From Schistocerca nitens (taxonomy: Eukaryota > Arthropoda > Insecta > Orthoptera > Acrididae): a DNA stretch of 64,000 nt. The notes beneath the pieces were generated by a model that was not told where the DNA came from, searched no databases, and saw nothing but the letters and a program-made list of their open reading frames with translations. Below, piece by piece: positions 11,457-22,394 of the stretch. A program made the position numbers and the translations under genes. The number at the start of each line of letters is the position of its first letter. The stretch's first letter is position 1. Where the stretch lies: contig NC_064622.1 in assembly GCF_023898315.1 (NCBI RefSeq), positions 75,588,387 to 75,652,386 of the forward strand, in the 5' to 3' direction.

Positions 11457-12230
11457 CTCTTCATGTCTAAAATGAAGGAATATTGAGTTCCTTGTGTTTG
11501 ATCCGTGTTGTGACTAACGCTGATGTTGTTACGGATAGTTTTGTGAAGTTAGGAAGTTCTACAACTGTTTAATTGGACAAATATTCGCGTGTGAAATTTG
11601 GCCTTCATAGTATCCCCGTGGCATGTTTCAATATTCAACCACTGAACATTTATGGGGAGCAGTTTTCTTTTTTCAGAAATCCATAAGAAGGACCGAATGT
11701 ATTAACTCAAATTAGTGGTGAAATTAATGACTGTGAAAACGTTGTTTAACTCGGGTCGGGTTTGGACAGATTACTGGCTGCTGTGCGTGCGAAATGAGTG
11801 TATATAATGTGACCTTGACAAAAATAACCAATAGTTTATATGTGGACTGAATAGTACCGTTTCTTTGGCTATAACAACAAATAAATAATTTTTAGTGGAA
11901 ATATCGGACATTGTTTTCCAGAAGCCAATCCATTATCTTACCGTCCGATAAAATTTTTAATGACAGTTTTTCTGCAGAACTTTATTTCATTACTAGAGTT
12001 GCGCGGCCTCAGTAATTCTAGATATTAGATGGTGTTTCTTATCAACACTGCTTTCATATCATCTTGTATCTACTTTGCCGAGTGAAGGGACAATGAGCAG
12101 ACACCGTTCTGAAGTAGGTGCATTCTAATTTACAGTCTGCACACGAAAAAACCCGCACCGCCGCAACCTATTTGAAACTAATAGATTTCACTTGCCCAGG
12201 AATGCTCTTTATGCCAGTGCTAGTCTTCAC
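11457..12230. other. No gene recognised
   Basis: AT-rich spacer, no supported frame or repeat, ending at the LINE that begins near 12235. Confidence 0.3.
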
Positions 12231-12234
12231 TAGA

Positions 12235-14190
12235 AGAAGAATGGGTAGCTTTGAGAGACGAAATAGTACAGGCAGCAGAGGGATATAGAGGAAAAAAGGT
12301 GAGGGCTAGTAGAAATACTTGCGTAAGAGAAGAAATATTGAACTTAATTCATGAAAGACAAAAATATAAAAATGCAGTAAATGAAGTAGGCAAAGAGGAA
12401 TACAAACGTCTCAAAAATGAGATCGACAGGAAGTGCAAAATGGCTCAACGGAATGGCTAGAGGACCAATGTAAGGATGTAATGGCATACACCACTAGAGG
12501 TAAGATAGATACTGCTTTCAGTAAAATTAAAGAGACCTTTGGAGTCAAGAGAACCACTTGTATGAATATCGAGGGCTCAGATGGAAAACCAGTGTCAAGC
12601 AAAGAAGGGAAAGCCAAAAGGTGTATATAGAAAGTCCATACAAGAGCTTAAGGGAAATAACATGGAAATGGAAGAGGACGTAGACGGAGACGAAATGGGA
12701 GATACGATACTGCGTGAAGAATTCGACAGAGCAATAAAAGACCTAAGTCGAAACAAGACTCTGGCAGTAGACAACATTCTATTAGAGCTACTGATAATCT
12801 TGGGAGAGCCAGCAACGACAAAACTTCACCATCTGGTGAACAAGATGTATGAGACAGACGAAATACTCTCATACTTCAAGAAGAATATAATAATTTCAAT
12901 CCCAAAGAAAGCAGGTGTCACTGGTGTGATAATTACCGAACTATCAGTTTAATAAGGCACGGCTGCAAAATACTAACACGAATTCTTTACAGACGAATGG
13001 AAAAACTGGTCGAAGCCGCCGACGGGGAAGATCAGTGTGGATTCCTTAGAAATGCTGGAACACGTGAGGCAATACTGACCATACGAATTACCTTAGAAGA
13101 GAGATTAAGGAAAGGCAAAACTACGTTTCAAGCAATTGTAGACTTAAAGAAAGATTTTGACAATGTTGACTGGAACACTCTCTTTCTAATTTGGAAGGTG
13201 GCAAGGGTAAAATACAGGGAGCGAAAGGCTATTTACAATTTTGTAAAGAAACCAGATGGCAGTTATAAGGGTCGAGGGGCACGAAAGGGAAGCAGTGGTT
13301 GGAAAGGGAGTGGGACAGGGTTGTAGCCTGGCCCTGATGTTATTCAATCAGTATACTGAGGAAGCAGTAAAGGAAACAAGAGACATAGTAGGAATTTAAG
13401 TCCTTGGAGAAGAAATAAAAACTCTGAGGTTTGCTGATGACATTGTAATTCTGTTAGAGACAGCTAAGGACCTGGAAGAGCAGCTGCACGGAATGGACAG
13501 TATCTTGAAAGGACGATAAGAGATGAACATCAACAAAAGCAAAACGAGGATAATGGAATGTAGTCGAATTAAATCAGGTGATGCTGAGGCAATTAGATTA
13601 GGAAACGTGACACTTAAAGTAGTAGACGAGTTTTGTTATCTGGGACTCAAAACAACTGATGATAGTCGTTGTAGGGAAGTTATAAAATGTAGACTAGCTA
13701 TGGCAAGGAAAGTTTTTCTGAAGAAGAGAAATTAGTTAACATCGAGTACAGATTTAAGTGACAGGAAGTCCATTCTGAAAGTATTTGTCTGGAGTGTAGC
13801 TATGTATGGAAGTGACATGGCCGATAAATAGTTTACACAAGAAGAGAACAGAAGCTTTCGAAATGTGGTGCTACAGGAGAATGCTAAAGATTACATTGGT
13901 AGATCACGTAACTAATGAGGAGGTACTGAACAGAATTGAGGAGAGGAGGAATTTGTCGCACAACTAGAAGAAGGGATCGGTTGGTAGGATACGTTCTGCG
14001 GCATCAAGGGATCATCAGTTTAGTATTGTAGGGAAGAATAGAGGGTAAAAGTCGTAGAGGGAGGCGAAGAGATGAATACACTAAGAAGATTCAGAAGGAC
14101 GTAGGTTGCAGACGTAGAGGTTTGCACATGGTAGAGTAGCATTTAGAGCTGCATCAAACCAATCTCTGAAGACCACAACAACAACACCAA
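12235..14190 (+). mobile_element. 5'-truncated RTE-like LINE with most of the RT ORF, frame broken
   Basis: The frame pieces follow one another along a single LINE protein. A linker rich in K/E (12251-12460) is followed by WLEDQCKDVMAYTTRGKIDTAF (12433-12630), EEFDRAIKDLSRNKTLAVDNI (RT fingers, near 12720), the mutated NYRTIS block (near 12930) and the DLKKDFDNVDWNT block (first catalytic D, near 13150). The palm continues with the RFADDIVIL-type active site (near 13425), NINKSKTRIMECS (13523) and a C-terminal CCHC-less tail. The 3' end (near 14185) is a CAACAACAACACCAACAA simple tail after TCTGAAGACCACAA. The endonuclease is absent. At least five frameshifts or stops mean that no RT is made. 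FADDIV is still readable in the DNA near 13430-13445. Confidence 0.92.
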
Positions 14191-14859
14191 CAAAATGCTT
14201 GAGATTTGAATTAATTTCTCGGAGCAGAAGTGGCTTTAAATTGCACTTTTGATCGAATTAAAAAAGGCCAGTATATTTCTGTAATTACTTCTGTACTAGA
14301 CATCAGTGCAAGCCTTGTAATATTTCAATGCTGCCGTCTTGCAAAAGAAGTTCAAGAATTTTTAATTAAACTGATGAAAGGAACGAAATATCCCTAAAGA
14401 CATGAAAATTTCCTTTCAGCTACTGAGCTATTATTTGATCCCAAATAAGTGCTAGCACAGAACAATCAGATTAGTGTGAAACGATTTACGTTGTGCTCTC
14501 AGCTGAATCACACCAAGATCTGCTCAGTAACGAAGATTTGAGGGAAAAAACATAAAACGCAGAATCTTTTTCTGAATGAGTTATCGGCTTGGTAGATCCA
14601 GTAAAGAATCAGAAAAAACCGTAAACAAAACAGGATCAACCCCAGAAAGACGGTAAGCGCGAATGTCACTCAGCTACTCACTCGGTAACATTGCCTAAGC
14701 ATCCCACGATTCTATCATACCATCGTAGATCAATAGATCGTAAAATAAAGAATCACGTTAGATTGTGTACCAGAGCAGGCCCATAGATAGCAGCAGTACA
14801 TGCTTGAGATAATCACTTCTTCAGTACAATCCCAATTTTGTTTTGATGCATCGTTCGCA

Positions 14860-14860
<1 letters not shown>
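14190..14860. other. No gene recognised
   Basis: No repeat or protein recognised before the CT microsatellite. Confidence 0.3.
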
Positions 14861-14862
<2 letters not shown>

Positions 14863-14903
<41 letters not shown>

Positions 14904-14957
14904 TCTCTCTCTCCCTCTCTCTGTCTCTTTCTCCCTCTCTCTCTCTCTCTCTCTCTT
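14863..14957. repeat. (CT)n microsatellite
   Basis: About 95 bp of nearly pure TCTCTC with occasional CCC or GTC interruptions. It is the source of a spurious serine/leucine frame on the plus strand. Confidence 0.98.
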
Positions 14958-14989
14958 TCAGTGCACAGGATGTTTGTTTTAACGCGATA

Positions 14990-16485
14990 CAATTAAATAT
15001 CTCGTAAGCGGCGCATTGTACGACTAAAATGTTCTAGGTAAAATGTTAATATTGGTGAAGGGAACATTCGTTTGTGCTACAACTGGCTACCTCCTTACCA
15101 CCTCTCCTGCGTGGGCGGGGTCATTTTTGTAGTTTCAAATGGGAACCTTCGCCATTTTTGTTGTATTTCGGATTCTACGCCGAAAAGTACCTACGGTTTA
15201 TGCAAACCACCGTATCCCATTCGTAGTAGATGGCGCTGTAATAAACAACAAATTTTAAAGTGTGCCTGTTTTTGCGATTAAGAACCAATGCGTTTGACTC
15301 TACATTTCATTTACGATGTAAATGTAAGCCTTTGGGTTTAAACGGTTGTTTTCGACGTTCAAAACGTCGTCTGAGTGTTTGCAAATGTGATTGCACAGTA
15401 CAAATATTATGGCAGCTATGTTTAATATTTTGAAATATGGCTAGATAATGACATTCCTGGCAAATAAGCTACTTGTGTGGGAACGTATTATTCCTATTCC
15501 GTGAGCGCCCTCGAATTCCGAGATTAAGGCTACTGATTTCGGTGTGTGTTTCCATCCAACCACCGTAACTGTCGTCCAGTCCGCTACGCGGTTACCAGCG
15601 GAACACAAACCCCAACCATTGTAAAACGGTAAACTGTCCATGAGGTGATAGTGACAGCCGCACCTGCCATGGATACTCACGGAAGTCAAGCATCCCAGTG
15701 GTGAGAAGGAAGGGGACTCACCGGAATCAGGCAAGATGGGAACGGGAAACTGTTACAGCCCCTTCGTTGTTCCTGGATCACTCCCAATGTAGTTTCTGCC
15801 AGAGACTGAAACGGCTAACCACATTGTGGTATCGATAGCTAGGATACCACGGCGTAGCTGCCAGTTAAGTTGGTACTACGACAGACAACGATGACAGCGC
15901 CCCCTAGCAGGTGCTGTACGAGCACCCCTGGAGATTCTCCCCATTTGATGAAAAGCAGACAGCCGGGGCACTTCACACCTCATTGCAAAGTTATGTATTC
16001 TTCTTGCTAGAGTAAAGGTGATTTAAATTCATGCTGCAGTACCGACGTGTATTACCTTTTGCTGCTCCTACCCACGCGGGATACAAAACATATTGCACTG
16101 TGCAGTTATATTTGCAGACATCAAGGTAGATTTCGAACATAAATATCTACCGTAAGAACACAAAGGTTTAAATCTACGTCGTGAATCTAGCGTAGAATCA
16201 AATGCGCCGGTTCTTAATTCCAAAACTAGGATATCTGTCGAACACAGCACCATTTACCACACATGGAAACCAGTGGTTTGAGCAAACCGTACGTATTTTA
16301 GCGTAGAAACCAAATAAGCAATAAAATTGGGGTGTTCCCATTTGAAAATACGAAGTTAACCCCTCCCGCGCAGAAATGGTGGTAAGGAGGTGGCCAGCTG
16401 TAACATAGACAGATGTTTCCTTCACTGATATTTCTCACCTACACGTTTCTCGTACGACGCGCCATTTTCCAGATATTTAGCGGAA
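14990..16485. mobile_element. Fold-back element with arms of about 0.4 kb
   Basis: The left arm (about 14990-15415) aligns with the reverse complement of the right arm (about 16078-16485) over almost its whole length. Shared blocks include ACCTCCTTACCACC, TTTCAAATGGGAAC, a TTCTACGC word, GTACGGTTT/CTACGGTTT and TTAAGAACC. The arms have drifted to perhaps 70-75% identity, so the element is old. About 660 bp of spacer (15416-16077) contains no protein I recognise. Large imperfect terminal inverted repeats with a non-coding middle are typical of non-autonomous DNA transposons or Foldback elements. No target-site duplication could be fixed. Confidence 0.75.
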
Positions 16486-16499
16486 GCTAAAACAAACAA

Positions 16500-17975
16500 C
16501 CTGTATGTTCCATAGAGCCACGCTCGTTACCACACCACATCGCACACGAGCAAAAAACATCACCCCAGAGCATCTCAAAAGGAACAGACGAAATCAGAAC
16601 GGTTTGTTTTCCCATCGTATCAGGTCACGTGGGTGGACCACGCCCTTACTAGACATCGGTCGAATCCACTCGCGCCTAAAAGACCTCAGGCAGATACACT
16701 CGTGTAACAGTAGCAGCCATGAACATGCGGTAGTCGATCAATGTGCCACTCCTGTAACAGCGATTTCTCGCGAGGCAAAGCTACGTAAAAACAGAATACG
16801 TGGAAGATTATAACTGACACCTTTCAAGTTTTTTGACGTATTTTTGTTAAACATTAAACATTATATACCTACTTCGGCGGTAGACATCACCCGACAGACC
16901 AGACGACAGGGCCTGTATGATGTAGAGCTCACACGCAGTAATAATGTAACTCGGTAATTGTGGGAACGCCTTTTTCTCCGGCTAAAAACGTTCCGATCTT
17001 TTATGGCTCGTATCTGCTCTTGACGCTCGCAAAGACTCCGAAGCCGTCGATATATCCAGTAGCGGCGGCAGCGGCGGCGGCGGCAACTCTTTGTCGTTTT
17101 TCTTTCCGCGTAGCCGGCTGCAATATCTTTTACGTCCTCCGGCGAGGCAACGATTCCTTAAGCAGCGGCGGCGGACCCTGCGACCGTAAACTGTGAGACC
17201 AAGCGCGGAGCCAACCGACGTCGGGAAGGAAATATTTTATCGATACTCTAAATCGCGGAGCAGTAAAGTCCGTGGTATCGGCCCAGTCGTTTCCTCGTCC
17301 CGAGATTATTATTTCGCGAGAGTTCCCTGCCCGCTTCGCCCCTTCCCTGCCTCCTTCCCCCCCCCCCTGCCCCTCTCACCGAACTAGATGGGACGCCCTC
17401 AGTGGTACTGGAATTTCGCAAAGTTGTATATCTTTGCGCGGGTCCCGAGTTTTGCCACAGTTTTAAGGGCGTAAAACGGGCGCCGCCTCTAGCGGAGGCC
17501 CAGCCACGGGTTTATCGTCGCCGCAGCAAATGCGTCCTGAAGATTCAATCACGCGGCCGAACCGAAACGCGCAGACGCGTAGCCGGCAAGAAATTAGTCG
17601 GTTCCGGAAGAGGCGGCTTCCTGCGGAAATTTATCACCGCTTAAAATCAGCCGACCGAACCGGGCGCTGCCATAAACTATAGGAATTGTCTAATTTCGTT
17701 GGCAGTACGACTGGAGTTGTTACAAGTTTAGAACGGAACCGAAAATGTGCCGCAAGGGATCCTGGAAAGGAACAGAGACCTGCTCTTAAACAGTGGGAGG
17801 TAACATACATCACAAAATACTGAAACTAAATATTAGCTGTTTATAAATGTAAAGCACCAGATTGTGGATATTGTACAGTATTAAATTATTTCGTTAACCG
17901 GTTTTCGGATTAAAAGAACATCATCAGACTATAACAGACTACCGCAACAAATACGTCCCTGTACTGTTGAACAAC
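16500..17975. other. No gene recognised; GC-rich, CpG-rich island at about 16960-17650
   Basis: From about 16960 the sequence is clearly richer in G+C and CpG than the rest, with a CGG-rich stretch at 17060-17085 (AGCGGCGGCAGCGGCGG), TATCGATA-like and AATTATTTCG-like words and a C-run at 17355. Several short overlapping frames exist, none with a known domain, so I do not call a gene. It is not similar to any other repeat in the window. This may be host regulatory DNA or a 5' exon, but neither is shown. Confidence 0.35.
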
Positions 17976-18161
17976 ACTGACAAGGGGAGGCCGCCAATTG
18001 TAAAATTCAGATTCGATTCATATTGCGCATAATAAAAGCTCATAACCAGAGGTGTAATGTGGCAAAGCACCAAGATGCACTTCTCAGCCGTTGTCGAGAA
18101 AATCGACAGTTAAAAGAAACCGTTGACGTGAAATACTCTCTACGATGTGTAACTTCCTACA

Positions 18162-18233
18162 GCGTCGTGGCGCAGCGGTAAGCGCTCGGGTTCATAATCC
18201 CAAGGTCGCCGGATCGAATATCGCGCCAGTTGC
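18162..18233 (+). other. tRNA-like sequence in the left arm of the fold-back
   Basis: It begins GCGTCGTGGCGCAGCGGTAA, which fits an A box (TGGCGCAGCGG), and has a B-box-like GGATCGAAT. The anticodon-loop position reads TTCATAA, giving CAT as apparent anticodon. The acceptor ends do not pair well and there is no CCA, so I treat it as tRNA-derived, with a possible RNA polymerase III promoter, not as a working tRNA gene. Confidence 0.6.
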
Positions 18234-18448
18234 AACAATTATGCATATAATAAGTTGTTGAAAGTCGTTTGTCGTGGAAAAACTGGCGACTTCGAACATG
18301 ATTATGTTTTCTGCAAACAAAGTTGTATTTCACGAATGTTATTAATTGTCTTCATAATGTTTACACGTGCAGTTAACGGAAGACGTAGAAACGATATTCC
18401 GAAACGAATACGTATAGTGTAAGTCAAACGTTCGAATTAGAGACCCCA

Positions 18449-18504
<56 letters not shown>
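18449..18504. repeat. (AT)n microsatellite
   Basis: About 55 bp of pure ATAT in the loop of the fold-back element; an obvious site for cruciform extrusion. Confidence 0.97.
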
Positions 18505-18506
<2 letters not shown>

Positions 18507-18531
18507 CAAAAAATAAATACTAAAAAAAATT

Positions 18532-18602
18532 GCATGGCACGAAATTCGATCCGGCGACCTTTGACTTGCAAACCCAAGCCCTTACCGCTGCGCCACGGCG
18601 CT
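18532..18602 (-). other. tRNA-like sequence in the right arm of the fold-back
   Basis: Counterpart of the module at 18162. On the minus strand it starts GCGCCGTGGCGCAGCGGTAA and keeps the B-box-like GGATCGAAT. The middle differs: the loop reads TTTGCAA, so the apparent anticodon is TGC where the left arm has CAT. A boxes of both arms are identical. Confidence 0.6.
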
Positions 18603-18864
18603 ATAGGAAGTTATACCTCGTAGAGAGTATTTCACCGCAACGGTTTCTATTAACTGTCGATTTTCTCGACAACGGCTGAGAAGTGCATCTTGGTGCTTTG
18701 CCACCTTACACCTCTGGCCATGAGCTTTTATTATGCGCAGTATGAATCGAATCTGAATTTCACAACTGGCGGCCTCCCCTTGTGAAAGAGATATTTCACA
18801 TCGAGAGTGTGGGTTGGCCACGTAGTAAAAGTCAACACTGGAAAAATAGATCCCACGCGCGAGC

Positions 18865-18866
<2 letters not shown>

Positions 18867-18912
<46 letters not shown>
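18867..18912. repeat. (GT)n microsatellite
   Basis: About 45 bp of GTGTGT directly before a third, partial copy of the fold-back arm. Confidence 0.97.
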
Positions 18913-18914
<2 letters not shown>

Positions 18915-18915
18915 C

Positions 18916-19011
18916 GATGCACTTCTCAGCCGTTGTCGAGAAAATCGACAGTTAAAAGAAACCGTTGACGTGAAATACTCTCTACGATGTGTAACTTCCT
19001 ACAGCGTCGTG
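18916..19011 (+). repeat. Exact 96-bp direct repeat of the fold-back left arm
   Basis: The interval is identical, base for base as far as I can see, to 18074-18169 in the left arm of the element at 17981. It runs from GATGCACTTCTC to AGCGTCGTG, stopping inside the tRNA-like A box. It begins just after the (GT)n tract and ends without the rest of the tRNA-like module. Confidence 0.9.
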
Positions 19012-20538
19012 TTGTGTAGGTGAGACAGGCAGCCTGTCCAACGACTTCTTAATCTGGAGGCAACCCAACTGACCGAGAGCCGACCGACCAATCAACCAAA
19101 AGGTTCCTCTCCACGCAACCAGCAAAACGACCACAATATTTCAGTACAACGATACACAGAATATTGGCGCCCACAGTGACTAATAACACCTCAGCCGTCG
19201 AACCACACGCTGCACTAGACAGCAACAATGCGACGAGGAAAATACACTGTCTAAAATTACGTCCACGACCAGGACAGGTAACCGGAACATCAACGGCCAC
19301 AAGGCAGGAGATACCGCTGGTGAACTTCAGTAACAAGGAATAAATTAAGTTAAATTCCACAGGAAGACGGCTGGAAGCTTAGCCTACTTAAAATACACAT
19401 GTGTTGTTACTCGCGGGAATGTCCCAAAAGCGACAACCAGGATGAAACGAAGAAATGTAAACAGTTGAGGCTCGATAGTAAGTTAAGTGAGGACTCAAGT
19501 TTCATGTCTAAGATCGGTGGGCGACGAACTTCGTAGCAATTGCCAGCAGCACCTCACACTCCAACAGCGCGCGCACGCCGCCAGCGGCTCCAGCCCGACT
19601 CTGCGCGACGAGGACTTGCTTGCTGCTCCACGCCAACCGACCGACTAGACCAACCGACCGACTAGACTGCTGGTCCGTCCGCGACTGCTGCTCCGTGCCC
19701 GACTGCACTGCTGGTGCGTCTCCAACTCACTTCCTTCGGACGGACGACTTCCCGAAGACACTGGCTCGGACCCAACCATGCAGAGGGAACACAACCGACA
19801 TCTCTGCTCAGGCAGGAACCGACCCAAATAACGTCGCCGATGAGGCGGCCAACCGACCGACCAACCAACGGTCGTTCCTGCTGGTACTGGCTGTGCGGAC
19901 CTCACTGGGGCTCCGTCAACGACTGCACTGCTGGTGCGTCCCGACCGACATCCTTGTCCAACTGAACGACAGACACACGACGACCCGGAAATACCAGCGG
20001 TCGCCCAGAGATAGTACGACAGTGCACTTGTCGATACGCGCTGTTGCTGCTGCTGCTGCCGCTCACGGGCAGGCACGATAGCAATTCAGTGACACCAGTT
20101 TGAAAGTAAAATGAGGAGGTGGCTGTACGACAGAAAACAAGTGTTACATAATAGATGACACGAACACGAGCCACCCACGGCTCACTTCCTATGAATGCAA
20201 CCCACATGAAAACTATGAATACAGGCGAAACAATCTATAACTATGTGTTTCTAGTTAATAGAATAAGGAATAAAGACGAAGATTACAGGAAACAGCACGC
20301 TCCAGAACCAATTACTAGAAGCACATAAAACTAGGAAAAACAATCTATAAATACGTGTTTCGGTTAGTAGAATAAGGTGAAGGATAAAGACGAAAATTAG
20401 TACACACACTAGAAACAGCTACCAGAAACACGTAGAGAGTAGGGTGTCACAGTACAATGACAAGAATATGAAGACGGTTACTTCATTATAAGTATGTCAA
20501 ACAAAAGCCATAAGCGCACCCACGATGGTAATGCCCTC
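19012..20538. other. No gene recognised; internally repetitive, CCGACCGACC-rich region
   Basis: Between about 19060 and 20060 the plus strand repeats CGACCGACCAACC-type words, and the phrase GACTGCACTGCTGGTGCGTC occurs twice (about 19710 and 19922). This explains the overlapping long frames of both strands (for example 153 codons at 19620 and 143 on the other strand), which have no known domain and mirror each other. At 20230-20280 and 20340-20395 there is a degenerate direct repeat (ACAATCTATAA..., GTTTC..GTTA.TAGAATAAG). Probably part of an unknown repeat; no gene supported. Confidence 0.4.
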
Positions 20539-20564
20539 TTTTTTTTTTTTTTTTTTTTTTTTTT
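20539..20564. repeat. Poly(T) run of about 26
   Basis: Uninterrupted T run; might be the poly(A) tail of a minus-strand retroinsertion, but no element body could be attached to it. Confidence 0.9.
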
Positions 20565-20569
20565 CAATT

Positions 20570-21980
20570 GATGCTACGCCTAACCACCGTAACAGGCAAC
20601 GAACGTCATGACAGTTTTGCCAAAACGGTACAGTGACTTTAATCCACCATTAAATCTTTTTTACACTGTAGCAGCAGACACAAGCAGAATGCATAGTGTT
20701 ATGTACTTGGCTGTCTAACAGCGTATACGAAGTCACGTATTATTCTGGGATGTTAGAAGAAAAGGGGTGCTTTCTTCATCTCGAAATACTGAAGAATTCT
20801 CATATTTCCATTATATTCAAAATAATTTCTGGGGTGTTAGCAGTTTATTTTTCTTTGAAACAAACGAAGCATTTGGAAGTGGACATTTACTAACGCACAT
20901 TAGTGCATATCATTGTCATGTAGTGTTTAGTGTGTTTGTCCTGTGAGGACATATATGCCTTTCACACTACATACGACATCTGCAGGTTGTCATTGCTGAA
21001 TGTTTGTGGTTTGTAGCTGTGCTGGAAATGACGAAGTGTCTGCCAGGAATGACTCTGATTCACTGCTTACAAACATGACCTTAAGCAAAAGTTTTTCACC
21101 AGTCGTCATGGACCTGAGCCCCACTCTGCAGAACCCAAGTGGCGCACATCAAGGCGTCTGCTACTCTTCCCTGTTATTTAACAGTATTTACCGTGAGGAT
21201 CTGACAGTTTTGGTTGTCAATCTCTGATTTTGAATTCAACCGTTACAATCAATTCATAAAGACGTTCGTTTCTGGTGTATAACAACCTGTTTTCGTCCAA
21301 GGGTATTGTAGACTAACACCTCCCAGGATTAGTACTCTTGCAGACTTGCATGTCCCATGAGAATGTAAAGCTCTGTAATCTCTCAACGGATTCACATCAC
21401 GCAGTTCTAGCTTTCCAACAATCGTATTCCCACAATACGTCCTTGGTTCCTAACTTAGGTACTCCGGAACACTTAAAAACGCCGGGGGTGCATATTGTCC
21501 ATTTCTGCAGCCTTCCCATACAAGTAATCATACAAATATAAATTCATATCTTAATTAAGCAGAGGACTCGCGCCGACGTACTCTCCACTAGGAATCAGAG
21601 ACGTCTATGAGGAATAAACGTTCGTGATTTATGGTTTGGTTTGTTGAGTTCTCAGAGACGGCAAGGATCCCCGCCCACTTCGCTCGCCAGTGTAAGTTGT
21701 AGGCTTCATCTCTCGCACCTATAACTTATTTTTATCAACCTACTTTCTTTAGTTAGCTCTTCAAAGTCATCGGCAATAGCAGAAAGTTTCCAAGAAATCT
21801 GAAAACACGTTTGTCCACCTGAAAACAAAATTGCATTGTGCCCAGCTCAAACGTTGTGCACGTATTTGCAGGTTCCATTAGTATTGGCAGCATTAAGGAA
21901 CGGCACAGTGTAGCGCAGCTGTGTGTTGGTTGTTGACCCGACTAACAGTGTTTAAGAACAAAAACTTATACCACACTCAC
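20570..21980. other. No gene recognised
   Basis: Ordinary AT-rich sequence. Frames of 65-75 codons (20696, 21000, 21338) show no domain. Confidence 0.3.
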
Positions 21981-21984
21981 AAAT

Positions 21985-22360
21985 TTTCCCAGTTTTTCGG
22001 TACTGGAGAACTTCTTAGTTCCGCTGACTGATAGGGCTAGCAAAGAACGCAGAGTACACTTCTCGCAAGACGGGAAAATGTAGCGTCTGATCTACGTCTG
22101 GCATTTCCTCGGTTATGGCATTCTAGGTAAATGGAATGATCAGGGTGCACCTACTACATGGCCTCCACACTCAATGGACCTTAAACCTCTCGGTTATTTC
22201 TCGTGTTGCTTCGTGTTTGTACCACCCATACCCGCTTCCCCAGAAAAGCTCAGATCGAGAAAATATGCTACAACTGAGCACGTTATGCGTCACATGCTGC
22301 AGCGAGTTGGACAGGAAATCGACTTGGATGGAATGTGTTCCGCGCAACCAGTGTAAGTTA
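21985..22360 (+). pseudogene. Possible mariner-type transposase relic (DD41D-like)
   Basis: Reading the plus strand with frame changes, SQDG near 22065 resembles the second catalytic block (QDGA), and WPPHSMDLKPLGYF near 22160-22200 resembles the third block (WPPRSPDL-P-DYF type) of IS630/Tc1/mariner transposases. The catalytic D after KP is replaced by G and the SPD by SMD. A C-terminal stretch with SEKLRSRKYATTEHV would follow. The match is short and corrupted, so this is a suggestion only. Confidence 0.4.
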
Positions 22361-22394
22361 CTTTCGACTTGTTTAGCTGTGAGGTAAGAAAAAC

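Larger units (their letters stand above)
17981..18782. mobile_element. Fold-back element with a tRNA-like module in each arm
   Basis: The tips are CAAGGGGAGGCCGCCA (17981) and its complement ending 18782. Left arm about 17981-18235; right arm about 18531-18782; similarity is high (only scattered differences over about 245 bp). Each arm consists of about 180 bp of subterminal sequence followed by a tRNA-like module that points inwards. The middle (18236-18530) holds an (AT)n tract and no frame. It has no transposase. The flanks give no convincing duplication (three bases, TGA, on both sides at most). Comparison with the element at 25253-26605 shows the same architecture. Confidence 0.88.

Noticed and set aside
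14800-14982. Serine/leucine-rich frame of 60 codons
   Set aside because: Translation of the (CT)n microsatellite.
16960-17644. First exon of a host gene in the CGG-rich island
   Set aside because: Frames are short, overlapping and without domains, and no convincing splice donor with coding support was seen.
18162-18233. Functional tRNA-Met gene
   Set aside because: Apparent CAT anticodon, but the acceptor arm does not pair, the D and T arms are imperfect, and the same module recurs in the opposite arm with another loop: it is part of the transposon.
19620-20081. Long overlapping frames on both strands (153 and 143 codons)
   Set aside because: They mirror each other over CCGACC-type repeats; the compositions are low-complexity and no domain is visible.
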